Part shown: positions 45,498-54,106 of the stretch, piece by piece | Numbering within the stretch: the first letter of the stretch is position 1 | Layout of the letters: each line of letters begins with the position of its first letter | Assembly: GCF_013868055.1 (NCBI RefSeq) | Contig: NZ_JACEOL010000030.1 | Coordinates: 62,001 to 126,000, forward strand | Direction: 5' to 3' | Source of the DNA: Thermoactinomyces mirandus | GTDB taxonomy: Bacteria; Bacillota; Bacilli; Thermoactinomycetales; Thermoactinomycetaceae | Length of the DNA: 64,000 nucleotides | Notes under the pieces: model-generated | Seen by the model: the letters and a program-made list of their open reading frames with translations, nothing else | What the model was told of the DNA's origin: nothing | The model's database searches: none | Made by a program: the position numbers and the translations under genes

Positions 45498-45810
45498 TTA
45501 TTAGAAAAGTAGCGGTACTGTTTCATTAGCAACGGCCCACTTTGGGGAGAAATACTTGATGAGCCTGTTGAGAAGGGGATATGGCGGATAAATTTGCCTT
45601 TTTCATAATACCAGTCGTCATTCATTTTGAGTCCGCCCGCGTGAAGCTGTTGGGAGACAAAGTTGGCACAATCTCCTCCACGATCGCTGCCTCCCGGTCA
45701 TACACGATGGAATTCGCAAAATCTTCACTAATTTGCGGGACATCAAAGGTGCCGCCCGCCGGATCAGCATAAGTCTGGCAGTAACCGGAGACGACAATGG
45801 CAACTAATTG
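45498..45810 (-). other. Coding-like remnant on the minus strand, unknown
   Basis: On the minus strand 45622-45798 is open and reads VVSGYCQTYADPAGGTFDVP and EEIVPTLSPNSFTRADSK before a stop. It has no start codon; upstream it runs into the terminator at 45811. It may be the C-terminus of a lost gene. I do not recognise the family. Confidence 0.3.
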
Positions 45811-45879
45811 CCCCCAGCAATGCCTGGGTCAGGGATTAAAATAAACAATATACATCTATAAAGTGCTGGGGGTTTTTTA
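45811..45879 (+). terminator. Hairpin CCCCCAGCA/TGCTGGGGG with T-run
   Basis: Nine perfect base pairs (45811-45819 with 45864-45872) are followed by six T. The loop of 44 bases is long. It lies between minus-strand remnants and the minus-strand DUF559 gene, so which transcript it ends is unclear. Confidence 0.65.
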
Positions 45880-45926
45880 TTTTCCACCTTTATGATAGAT
45901 ATATCGAAAAAAGCCAGGAAAGAAGA

Positions 45927-46457
45927 TTATCTCTTGTGCTGGCTTTCTTTTTGGAAAAGATCCTTTATAACCGTCAGAGCCAAATCTCCGACATCTATTA
46001 TAAGCTGACCAAACTTTTTCCAAATACTTTGGCGAGGTCTTCCTGTCAACTCTGCGACTTTTTCAACACACCAATCTGTTCGTTTAGTGATTTGTTTACT
46101 GGTAAATCGTTTAACCTTTAGTTTATATTTTTTTTTAAGAATCTGTTCTTTCATTCGATCTCTTTCTTTTTGTTCTGGTGAATTATGAAATGTATAACCA
46201 TCGGCTTCAATTACAAGTTTATGCTTTGGTAAATACAAATCAACCTCATATGAACCAAAAATCACATGGGTTTTCACCTTATATCCGGCATTCTTCAAAG
46301 CCAGGTACAGCTTTTTTTCAATATAAAAATTTTTATCAGTTACCTTGGCTAACTGCCAGTCGGGCATTTTCTTTTCTTTTCGCCAAATTCGAATGTAGTG
46401 ACCTACAGCCTTGATAAAATTTATTTTTCGAATGATTTTGATCTTTATTGGGGGCAT
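45927..46457 (-). CDS. DUF559/Vsr-like endonuclease-fold protein
   Basis: The 176-residue protein has a PD-(D/E)xK-type core: a helix FYIEKKLYLALKNAGY, the strand-turn GSYEVDLYLPKHKLVIEADG and a later helix with RDRMKEQILKKKY. This layout is that of DUF559 proteins, small nucleases often found in mobile regions and related to the mismatch nuclease Vsr. The start has AAGGAGA upstream. The C-terminal part (QSIWKKFGQLIIDVG) is helical and unlike the family core. Target and role are unknown. Confidence 0.75.
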   Translation of the reverse strand: MPPIKIKIIRKINFIKAVGHYIRIWRKEKKMPDWQLAKVTDKNFYIEKKLYLALKNAGYKVKTHVIFGSYEVDLYLPKHKLVIEADGYTFHNSPEQKERDRMKEQILKKKYKLKVKRFTSKQITKRTDWCVEKVAELTGRPRQSIWKKFGQLIIDVGDLALTVIKDLFQKESQHKR

Positions 46458-46587
46458 AAACTTTCTCCTTTTTGGTTTTTTATTTTATTCTAAATCATTT
46501 TGAAGGAAAAGGGTTGCTAATTTTTTATTCGTTGCTGTTATCTACTTTAATTTTTTGCTACAGTAATGCTTTAAAAATGTATCACCA

Positions 46588-46674
46588 CAGATGACCGGAT
46601 TTATGCCAGCCATATCGAGGAAGCGATCCTATCCCGGTACCGTAGTCTGGATCGGATCGAATGTTTTGGAGTGA
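46588..46674 (+). pseudogene. Remnant of the comM 3' end
   Basis: About 85 bases match the last codons of comM (GACCGGATT, GCCAGCCATATCG, GAAGCGATCC, AGTCTGGA and TTTTGGAGTGA). Here the terminator stem is not kept. It is the third 3' remnant in the plus orientation. Confidence 0.75.
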
Positions 46675-47010
46675 CTGTTTGCAGCGTTCGGAAATAAAAG
46701 GCAAATTTGAAATCAGGTGAAATGACCAGAGTGCTTGGTTGGAAAAAAGCGTTTTCTAAAGTGTAAATTAAAGGCTTCATCTTTGTGATAATGGATTCTG
46801 GCTGCGCCGGGGGGGCGGAGAGGTCATTTTCATCAACTTTGGCTGGAGATCATATCAGTTTTCCTAAGCCTGCTTTGGAAAAAACATTGTACCTTTCAAA
46901 ACTATATAGTATACTGTCATTAGTAAATAGTAAGAGGATTGTAATCGTATTCTTGTTACATTACCACTTTAATAAATTTCATATTGATACCCAAAAAGGT
47001 ATTAGATGTT
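46675..47010. other. Intergenic region without a recognised gene
   Basis: No supported frame, repeat or regulatory site was seen apart from generally A+T-rich sequence toward its end. Confidence 0.4.
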
Positions 47011-47045
47011 AAGGGGTTACCTTATTGAAGGGACCCCTTTTATAT
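47011..47045 (+). terminator. Terminator-like hairpin AAGGGGT/ACCCCTT
   Basis: Seven base pairs with a 15-base loop are followed by TTATATTTTTT. It marks the left border of the hut region. Confidence 0.6.
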
Positions 47046-47720
47046 TTTTTAACCGGTTATTTTTTGAAAATACAGGAAGTGGTTGTCAAGCTGATTTTGT
47101 GGGCAATTAAAGCAGTTATTGTGCTTGATTTGCCTTTGGAGCCAAGGGCTGTTTCGCATAACGAAAGTCATCTGCAGAACAGGTTGTGTGCAACCACCAT
47201 TTCAACGGAATGCATTTTCGACTAAAGATAAAAGGGGGTGAATTCTGTGGAAATGCTCTTTGCGCCTTAGCCCGATGACAGGTACGAAATGAGTGTCATA
47301 GGATAACAGAGGAAGAAAAGGGACATACGAGGCAGCCGAATGAAAACTCCTGACTGCCCATATTAGGAAGTTAAAGAAAACATTTTGTTTCAAGGGAAGT
47401 ACCCATGTTTCTTCTAAAGGAAACCGTTATGGAGAGACGTTGGAAAGATAAGAATATTTTCTCATGATTAGAGAAAATTGCAGAGAATTTCAGCAGGCAG
47501 TTCCTGCTCTGGAAGTGATATTCTTCATGAGTCAGAAAGGGATATGGTGCCCGTAGTCCGGATTCAGAATACCGGATCGGTACGGTAAAGCAGCCGTACC
47601 CTGGCAAGGCAGCAATTGCAGGTCTTTTTGTCTAAAAGGAAAGGGAGTACCAAAGCTCTTGATGTTAATCAGTCGGGAAGAGTACCGGAATAAATGTAGC
47701 CAGGGATAAGGAGGAAAAAA
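47046..47720 (+). promoter_or_regulatory. Long probable untranslated leader before nhaC, with several hairpins
   Basis: Nearly 500 bases before nhaC hold no convincing gene but many hairpins: ATGACA...TGTCAT (47274-47304), GGCAG...CTGCC (about 47331-47360), GCAGG/CCTGC (about 47493-47507), CCGGAT...ACCGGAT and GTACGG/CCGTAC (about 47579-47598). The last possible stem, CCTGGCA/TGCAGG at 47600-47622, is followed by TCTTTTTG and may be a terminator. I could not match it to lysine, glycine, cobalamin, SAM or T-box leaders. An antiterminator site for HutP is one option because hutP lies in the same cluster. Confidence 0.4.
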
Positions 47721-49106
47721 ATGAGGGAAAAACGAGGCAAAATGACTTTTGGATTGGCATTGATTCCGGTTTTGGGTACTGCTTTACTGTTGTTCTGGGG
47801 AATTATTTTTGCAGATCTGGACGCACATATACCACTGCTTCTGGGAACCGTTATCGCTGCCGTGGTTGGCATGAAATGTGGATACAGCTGGAAGGAAATG
47901 CAGGATGGAATCGTAAAAGGGATTAACCATGCCATCGTTCCGATTCTCATTCTTTCACTCGTAGGTATTATCATAGGAAGCTGGATTCTGGCAGGAACCG
48001 TTCCCGCGCTGATCTATTATGGACTGCAGATATTGTCACCTGTTTATTTTCTCTTTACGGCATGTATTATTTGCAGTATCGTATCCCTGGCTACCGGCAG
48101 TTCCTGGACCACTGCAGGTACTATAGGTATTGCCTTGATCGGTATCGGGCATGGATTGGGACTTCCCCTGCCCATGGTAGCAGGTGCGATTATTTCCGGA
48201 GCATATTTTGGAGACAAGATGTCTCCCTTATCCGATACAACAACTCTGGCTCCTGCCATGACCGGCAGTGATCTTTTCGACCATATAAGGCATATGTTAT
48301 GGACCACAATTCCGGGCTTTATTATAGCACTGGTGTTGTACCTGTTTCTGGGATTCAGGTACGGCTCAGGTACACTCGATTCCACTCAAATTAATGGAAT
48401 TCTGAATGCATTGAACAGTAACTTTGAAATTAATGTTATCTTACTGATCCCCGCACTTTATATTATTATCATGGCAGCAATGAAAAAGCCTCCACTGCCT
48501 ACGTTATTTGGTGGAGCTTTGCTGGGAGCACTTTTTGCTCTGATCTTTCAGGGAGCTTCCATAGCGGAAATACTGGATGCAATGCATTATGGATATAAAG
48601 CAGATACGGGTTTGGAAATAGTTGACAACCTTCTTGCCCGGGGCGGGCTTGACAGTATGATGTGGACGATTTCCCTGATTATCATTGCACTTTCCTACGG
48701 AGGAATACTGGAAAAGATCAATGCCCTTGAGGTAATTATTCAAAAAGTATTGAGCGTTGTGCAGAGAGTGGGAAGCCTTATTGCAAGCAATGTAGTAGCG
48801 TGTATCCTTTCAAACGCACTTCTCGGGGACCAGTTTCTGGGAATAATCATTCCCGGCAGGATGTACAAAAGCGCATATGAGAAGAAGGGAATCCATCCCA
48901 AGACCCGTTCCAGGATCCTCGAGGATGCGGGAACATTGACCGCAGCGTTGATCCCCTGGACTGCCTGTGGCGCATATATGGCAGTAACACTTGGTGTTCC
49001 AACGCTGGCATATGCCAAATTTGCATTCCTGAATTATTTGGTGCCGATTATCTCTATTTTCTTTGGATTTGCTGGAATAGCAGTAGCAAAAATGAATGAA
49101 GAATAA
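47721..49106 (+). CDS. NhaC family Na+/H+ antiporter-like membrane transporter
   Basis: The 461-residue membrane protein has about eleven hydrophobic segments and the NhaC-type signature ATGSSWTTAGTIGIA together with GAYFGDKMSPLSDTT. NhaC proteins exchange sodium for protons or organic substrates. AAGGAGGAAAAAA precedes the ATG. Because hutH follows 116 bases later on the same strand, a role in uptake of histidine or exchange for a breakdown product is possible, but this is inferred from the neighbourhood only. Confidence 0.9.
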   Translation: MREKRGKMTFGLALIPVLGTALLLFWGIIFADLDAHIPLLLGTVIAAVVGMKCGYSWKEMQDGIVKGINHAIVPILILSLVGIIIGSWILAGTVPALIYYGLQILSPVYFLFTACIICSIVSLATGSSWTTAGTIGIALIGIGHGLGLPLPMVAGAIISGAYFGDKMSPLSDTTTLAPAMTGSDLFDHIRHMLWTTIPGFIIALVLYLFLGFRYGSGTLDSTQINGILNALNSNFEINVILLIPALYIIIMAAMKKPPLPTLFGGALLGALFALIFQGASIAEILDAMHYGYKADTGLEIVDNLLARGGLDSMMWTISLIIIALSYGGILEKINALEVIIQKVLSVVQRVGSLIASNVVACILSNALLGDQFLGIIIPGRMYKSAYEKKGIHPKTRSRILEDAGTLTAALIPWTACGAYMAVTLGVPTLAYAKFAFLNYLVPIISIFFGFAGIAVAKMNEE

Positions 49107-49154
49107 TCAATTTCAAAAAATAATATAGATTTTTGCCATCAGATGCCAGGTGTC

Positions 49155-49203
49155 AGGGGCAATATATTCTTTCTTTGGAATATATATGTCCCTTTTATTT
49201 TTT
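49155..49203 (+). terminator. Hairpin between nhaC and hutH, possible HutP-controlled attenuator
   Basis: AGGGGCAATATATTC pairs with GAATATATATGTCCCTT (with GU and AT pairs) and is followed by TTATTTTTT. It ends 20 bases before the hutH start codon, and its stem overlaps no gene. Since a HutP-type RNA-binding antiterminator is encoded two genes later, this stem is a natural candidate for its control, though I see no convincing array of UAG triplets. Confidence 0.6.
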
Positions 49204-49222
49204 CGAAAGGGAGATGGTGTCA

Positions 49223-50746
49223 ATGTCTGAAGTGATAATCAATGGTTCTCTGGAAATTGAAGATATAATTAAGGTAGCCAGGGGACACAAGAAAGTGCGC
49301 CTCGCCCCCGGAGTGGTGGAAAGAATCAGGAAGTCGCGGGAACTTGTTGACCGTGCCATAAAAGAGAGTAAGGTGGTTTACGGAGTTACCACCGGGTTTG
49401 GCAAATTCAGCAATGTGCTTGTTTCCAGTGAGGAAACCAGGGTGCTCCAGGAAAACCTGATCATGAGCCATTCCACCGGAGTCGGAGAAGCTTTGCCCGA
49501 AGAAATTGTCAGGGCCGTAATTCTCCTGAGGGCGAATACCCTTTCCAGGGGTTATTCGGGAGTACGTGTCTTAATAGTCGAAAAGCTCCTGGAACTTTTA
49601 AACAAAGAAGTTCACCCTGTAATCCCCTGCAAGGGATCCCTCGGGGCCAGCGGAGATCTGGTTCCCCTTGCGCATATGGCCCTGGTATTGATCGGAAAGG
49701 GGGAAGCAGTCTATAAGGGAACGAGGATGGCAGGCGAAAAGGCACTTGAAAAAGCGAAAATAGAACCCGTACAACTTCAGGAAAAGGAAGGTCTGGCACT
49801 CATCAACGGCACCCCGGTAATGACCGCTATTGCCGCTCTTGCGGTTCATGATGCCGAAATACTTGTCAAAACGGGAGATATTTCCGCAGCGCTGACTCTG
49901 GAAGCTTTAAAAGGGATTACCTCTGCTTATAATCACAAGATCCATGAGGCAAGACCCCATAAGGGACAAATTGCCGTTGCCAAAAATATACTGAGGCTCA
50001 TACAAGGAAGTGAGTATTTAACCAGACAGGGTGAAGCAAGGGTTCAGGATGCTTATTCACTTCGCTGCGTTCCTCAGGTTCACGGTGCTTCCAGGGATGC
50101 GGTAAAGCATGTCAAGGCGATTGTGAAAACGGAGGTTAACTCCGTAACAGATAATCCGCTGATTTTCCCGGAAGAGGAAGAAATAATTTCCGGTGGAAAT
50201 TTCCACGGTCAGCCTATTGCAATTAATCTGGATTACCTGAAAATTGCAGTATCCGAGTTGGCAAGCATTTCTGAAAGACGTATAGAAAGAATGGTTAATC
50301 CCCAGCTTAGCAACGGTCTTCCCGCTTTTTTGATCAAAAAGGGCGGCCTTAACTCGGGAATGATGATTACGCAGTATGTTGCTGCTGCGCTGGTTTCTGA
50401 AAACAAGAGTATCAGCCACCCGGCCAGTGTGGACTCCATCCCGTCTTCCGCCAATCAGGAAGACCATGTAAGTATGGGTACCATTGCATCCAGGCAGGCC
50501 ATGGAAATAGTAGACAACGTACGCAACGTACTTGCTATTGAACTGATGTGTGCTGCCCAGAGCCTTGACATGAGAGAAGGAAAGAAACTTGGCAAGGGTA
50601 CGCGTATTGCTTACGACTTGATCCGCTCCAGGGTGAAAACACTGAATGACGACAGGATCTTGTATAGAGACATCAAAAATATATATGACATGATTAAGGA
50701 TGGAACTCTGGCAGAAACTGTGGAAAAAGTTATAGGTAATTTATAA
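49223..50746 (+). CDS. hutH: Histidine ammonia-lyase HutH
   Basis: HutH turns L-histidine into urocanate and ammonia. The 507-residue protein has the MIO-forming Ala142-Ser143-Gly144 inside GSLGASGDLVPLAHMAL, at the classical numbering, and the YGVTTGFGKF segment near residue 53 with the catalytic tyrosine. The ATG at 49223 has GGGAG at nine bases; longer readings would cross the hairpin at 49155. It starts the histidine pathway whose later enzymes lie 5 kb downstream. Confidence 0.95.
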   Translation: MSEVIINGSLEIEDIIKVARGHKKVRLAPGVVERIRKSRELVDRAIKESKVVYGVTTGFGKFSNVLVSSEETRVLQENLIMSHSTGVGEALPEEIVRAVILLRANTLSRGYSGVRVLIVEKLLELLNKEVHPVIPCKGSLGASGDLVPLAHMALVLIGKGEAVYKGTRMAGEKALEKAKIEPVQLQEKEGLALINGTPVMTAIAALAVHDAEILVKTGDISAALTLEALKGITSAYNHKIHEARPHKGQIAVAKNILRLIQGSEYLTRQGEARVQDAYSLRCVPQVHGASRDAVKHVKAIVKTEVNSVTDNPLIFPEEEEIISGGNFHGQPIAINLDYLKIAVSELASISERRIERMVNPQLSNGLPAFLIKKGGLNSGMMITQYVAAALVSENKSISHPASVDSIPSSANQEDHVSMGTIASRQAMEIVDNVRNVLAIELMCAAQSLDMREGKKLGKGTRIAYDLIRSRVKTLNDDRILYRDIKNIYDMIKDGTLAETVEKVIGNL

Positions 50747-50911
50747 AGAATAATATTTTATATTACAATGAGTATGGAGGGATTTTATTCCAACTTCCAC
50801 CTCAAAGCGTTGGCGAAGGTGGAACTTGCCAATCAGGTGAAGCAGAGCTTCTGGCTGATTACCCGATGTTTCAGTTTTACTGAAACGAGTTTACCACCGG
50901 GAGGGGTGCTT

Positions 50912-51346
50912 TTGTGTAAAATAGGAAAGACTGCGATAATGCTGGCTATTTCAAATGATGAAGAGGAAGAGGCGCTTTTTTCCAGAGCCAGGAAAAACGG
51001 GTATTTGTTATGCAAGGGACGGGTTGGCTCCATGAAAGCTGAAAAGGTAATATCGTCCATTGAAACCGCGGGCATTCGCGAAGGGATGCTGGATGGAAGC
51101 TACAGGCAGGAACACGCTCTCTATCATGCTGTTCTGGAAGCCCTCAGGGGGATCTGCCGCGGAGATATCGGACTGGGAGACTACAACCGGACTGTGGGCC
51201 TGACCTTTTCCATAGTGATAGGTCTTAAGGACGAAAGGTCTGTAAGCGAAGAAAACTGGATCGCCGTCGGCTTGTACGGTACCATCGGTGCCCCGAAGAA
51301 GGGGCACGAACACGAAGTGATGGGTCTGGGAATAAGCCATATATAA
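50912..51346 (+). CDS. hutP: Hut operon antiterminator HutP
   Basis: HutP is a hexameric RNA-binding protein that, with histidine and Mg2+, binds UAG triplets and opens a terminator in the hut leader. The 144-residue reading contains CKGRVGSMKAEKVISSIETA, QEHALYHAVLEALRGICRGD with the metal histidines, and the C-terminal LYGTIGAPKKGHEHEVMGLG. The TTG at 50912 follows a GGGAGG site. An ATG at 50768 would add 48 residues (MSMEGFYSNF...) but has no ribosome site, and its extra part has no counterpart in known HutP. In Bacillus hutP is the first gene of the operon; here it follows hutH. Confidence 0.85.
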   Translation: MCKIGKTAIMLAISNDEEEEALFSRARKNGYLLCKGRVGSMKAEKVISSIETAGIREGMLDGSYRQEHALYHAVLEALRGICRGDIGLGDYNRTVGLTFSIVIGLKDERSVSEENWIAVGLYGTIGAPKKGHEHEVMGLGISHI

Positions 51347-51956
51347 TACTGAAAGCGATTGCAGGTCCTGTTTTAATAGTGCTGATTGCTTTTGCTATTT
51401 TCCGCTTCGTTCAGGCTTATGTGTTTTCCATAAGATGGTTGTGTGACGTCTACAACGATTTTTGCATTATCAACATCAAGGTAAAGGTGATTTGATCTGA
51501 AATGAAGATTTCAGGTGTGAAAAGTAAATTCAGATCAGTGAAGTTATTACATCCTTGTTTAAATAATCAGTTGGCAGGAGTTAGTCAGTCATTGAATCAT
51601 TTCGCGGAATTCTCATGCAGAATCCGGTCCGTCTTTTCCCTTTTTCCACACGCAAAGCAGGCGAATCAGTTCTATTTAAGAAAACGGTTTCATCCAGCAT
51701 CAGGAGATTTCTTCCTGATCAATTTGAGCGGATCATCAGCAGCCCGATTTCTTTTTCCAGATTTTTGACATAGTATCAGCAAGCAAAAATTATCAAAGAG
51801 GAAACAAAATGAAAAGTTGTTCTTGAATTTTCAACAGTTAGCAGAAAAAAGAAGTGTAAAAGGTCAAATCCTGGGAAATCGATTGATTCTGCTGGAATGT
51901 AACCATTGTTTGATGTGCATCAGACAGCGCTGGAAATTTTCAGGAGGTGTAGAAAA
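51347..51956 (+). other. 610-base gap between hutP and the formiminotransferase gene
   Basis: Just after hutP an open stretch without start codon (51349-51495) encodes a hydrophobic helix, AIAGPVLIVLIAFAIFRF, which looks like the end of a lost membrane protein. The remainder up to the AGGAGGTG at about 51942 shows no supported gene or strong terminator. Confidence 0.35.
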
Positions 51957-52856
51957 ATGGAAAGCAAGTTGGTGGAATTTGTTCCGAATTTCAGTGAAGG
52001 AAGAGATCAGGAGGTAATTCAGAAGCTTGTTGACACAGCAAAGAATATTCCTGGAATTAAGTTGTTGGATGCCGAGTGGGATCGAGATCACAATCGCTCT
52101 GTCTTTACGATGGTTGGTTCTCCGGAAGGAGCAGAAGAAGCCGCGGTTCAGCTTTGCAGGTGTGCGATGGAAAACATTGACATGACCAAGCATCAGGGTT
52201 CGCATCCGCGCATGGGAGCGACAGACGTCATGCCATTTGTTCCAGTGAAAAATATGACGATTGACGAGTGTGTCGAACTGTCGAAGCGTGTTGCGCGGCG
52301 AATATGGGATGAGTTGAAGATTCCTTCCTTCCTTTATGGAGACTCTGCTACAAGCCCGAAACGCCGAAATCTTGCCAAAGTGCGTAAGGGGCAGTTTGAA
52401 GGAATGCCGGAGAAACTCCTGCAGGATGAGTGGGCACCCGATTACGGGGGGAGAAAGATCCATCCGACCGCAGGGATCGTCGCAATCGGCGCACGGAAAC
52501 CACTTGTTGCTTTTAATGTGATTCTGGGGACGGACAATCTTGAAATTGCCAACAAGATTGCTCGGATTGTACGTGCATCCAACGGCGGATTTCGCTCTTG
52601 TAAGGGAATTGGTGTCAAGATGGAGGAAAGAGGCGTCGTTCAGGTTTCCATGAACATGGTAGACTACGAGGATACTCCGCTGTATCGCGCATTTGAAACA
52701 ATTCGTTTCGAGGCAAAGCGTTATGGTGTTCCCATTGTCGGATCTGAAATCATTGGCCTGACACCGGCAAAGGCTCTCATAGATGCAGCAGAATACTATC
52801 TCAGGATCGAGAATTTTGACTACAGCAAGCAAGTTCTCGAAAACCATCTTATTTAA
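51957..52856 (+). CDS. ftcD: Glutamate formiminotransferase (FtcD N-terminal type)
   Basis: It moves the formimino group from N-formimino-L-glutamate to tetrahydrofolate, giving glutamate. The 299-residue protein opens with LVEFVPNFSEGRDQEV, has HRSVFTMVG-like HNRSVFTMVGSPE, and GSHPRMGATDVMPFVP with the catalytic histidine region; these are the family hallmarks. AGGAGGTGTAGAAAA precedes the ATG. In animals this enzyme is fused with the cyclodeaminase; here the partner is the next gene, 36 bases later. Confidence 0.95.
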   Translation: MESKLVEFVPNFSEGRDQEVIQKLVDTAKNIPGIKLLDAEWDRDHNRSVFTMVGSPEGAEEAAVQLCRCAMENIDMTKHQGSHPRMGATDVMPFVPVKNMTIDECVELSKRVARRIWDELKIPSFLYGDSATSPKRRNLAKVRKGQFEGMPEKLLQDEWAPDYGGRKIHPTAGIVAIGARKPLVAFNVILGTDNLEIANKIARIVRASNGGFRSCKGIGVKMEERGVVQVSMNMVDYEDTPLYRAFETIRFEAKRYGVPIVGSEIIGLTPAKALIDAAEYYLRIENFDYSKQVLENHLI

Positions 52857-52892
52857 AATTCAGAATGTGCATCGTAAAAAAGGGGTGATTGT

Positions 52893-53546
52893 ATGCTTTT
52901 GAAGGAACATACCATAACGGACTTTGTCGATATTACAGCATCCAAAGAACCAGCACCAGGCGGTGGTTCAATCGCCGCCCTGTCAGGTGCACTGTCCTCT
53001 GCTTTGACAGCGATGGTCAATGAGCTGACGAAGGGGAAAAAAAAGTATGCCAAGGATCAGGAACTTGTGGAAAAACTCTGCAAAGAGGCCAATGAAATTC
53101 GCGAACAGTTTGTCGATGTGATGGATCGCGATACCAAAGCCTACAACAAGCTGTCATCAGCGTTTTCGTTCCCGAAGGAGACAGACGAAGAAAAGAAGGC
53201 ACGCAGTGCAGCGATTCAGGAAGGTCTGGTCACTTGTATTGAGACACCGATGGAGATGATGGAACTCTGTGTCAAGGTTTGTTCTCTTGTGGAGCAGTCC
53301 GTTGGGCACACAAATTCAAACTGTGCCAGCGATCTGGGTGTAGCAGCGCTTATGTTGAATGCGGCTGTCAAGGGTGCCTGGCTTAATGTTCTGATTAACC
53401 TTGGCAGTTTGAAGGATCGCCGGTTGTTGAAGGAGTACTATGACAAGGGAAGTTCGATACTTGAAAAGGTCAGCGGAACAGTAACAAAAGTATACTTGGA
53501 TATCGAAGCGGAACTGAACCACCAGGTTGCTGAAAAACTAAACTGA
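52893..53546 (+). CDS. fchA: Formimidoyl-tetrahydrofolate cyclodeaminase
   Basis: It converts 5-formimino-THF to 5,10-methenyl-THF and ammonia. The 217-residue helical protein has the conserved start KEPAPGGGSIAALSGALSSAL and the NCASDLGVAALMLNAAVKGA block. GGGGTGATTGT precedes the ATG. Together with the gene before, it links histidine degradation to the folate pool. Confidence 0.93.
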   Translation: MLLKEHTITDFVDITASKEPAPGGGSIAALSGALSSALTAMVNELTKGKKKYAKDQELVEKLCKEANEIREQFVDVMDRDTKAYNKLSSAFSFPKETDEEKKARSAAIQEGLVTCIETPMEMMELCVKVCSLVEQSVGHTNSNCASDLGVAALMLNAAVKGAWLNVLINLGSLKDRRLLKEYYDKGSSILEKVSGTVTKVYLDIEAELNHQVAEKLN

Positions 53547-54106
53547 AACGGAGTGATTTACAAGCTCTATACTCCAAAGGATTCAGTCGTAAACGAATGG
53601 CCGGGGGGCCAGCATCCGGCTTGCGATCACAAGAGTTTTTGTGTCAGCGCTTACATCATATCAGGTGGAAGTTCACAGATGAGCAGGGGTCACATGTCAT
53701 TCAATAAGGCTATGCACTAATAATGGATATCTCTTAAGAATCTGCAAAGATCATGACAGAAGGACTTGAAGAGCAGTAAATGCCGCGAAGACAGCGATCA
53801 CGGACTTCAGTACTAAACCTCCTGGTGGAATCCTGCCCCATCTCAACTTTGTACCATTTGAAAAGAGTGGTTTTAGTCTGCGTTTTGACAAATTTACAAC
53901 AAGATTTGACGGTTTTATATGGCCGTACTACAGAGTAAAGAAGTCTTTTTTGCGGATACGTGTTTTTTGGGAGACTGGCTTGATAGAAGGCTGCAAAATA
54001 GATTTGTAACCTGCTTAAAGGTATTGAAAGCTCATCGAAGGATGGCGATGAATTGCGTACAGAAGTGTGTACAGCTTCTGAATAGATTATTGGAGGTATT
54101 TATTCA
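53547..54106 (+). other. 560-base gap before hutU
   Basis: No supported gene. A possible promoter is TTGACG, 17 bases, TACAGA at about 53907-53935. A 63-codon frame at 53919 overlaps hutU and has no ribosome site. The gap suggests that hutU-hutI-yjiH is transcribed on its own. Confidence 0.35.

Noticed and set aside
47247..47270. Seven-codon frame MEMLFAP with a GGGGGTG site in the nhaC leader
   Set aside because: Too short and without histidine codons or other features that would suggest a leader peptide.
47230..47720. Lysine, glycine, cobalamin, SAM riboswitch or T-box in the nhaC leader
   Set aside because: I compared the remembered core motifs and found no set of them in the right order.
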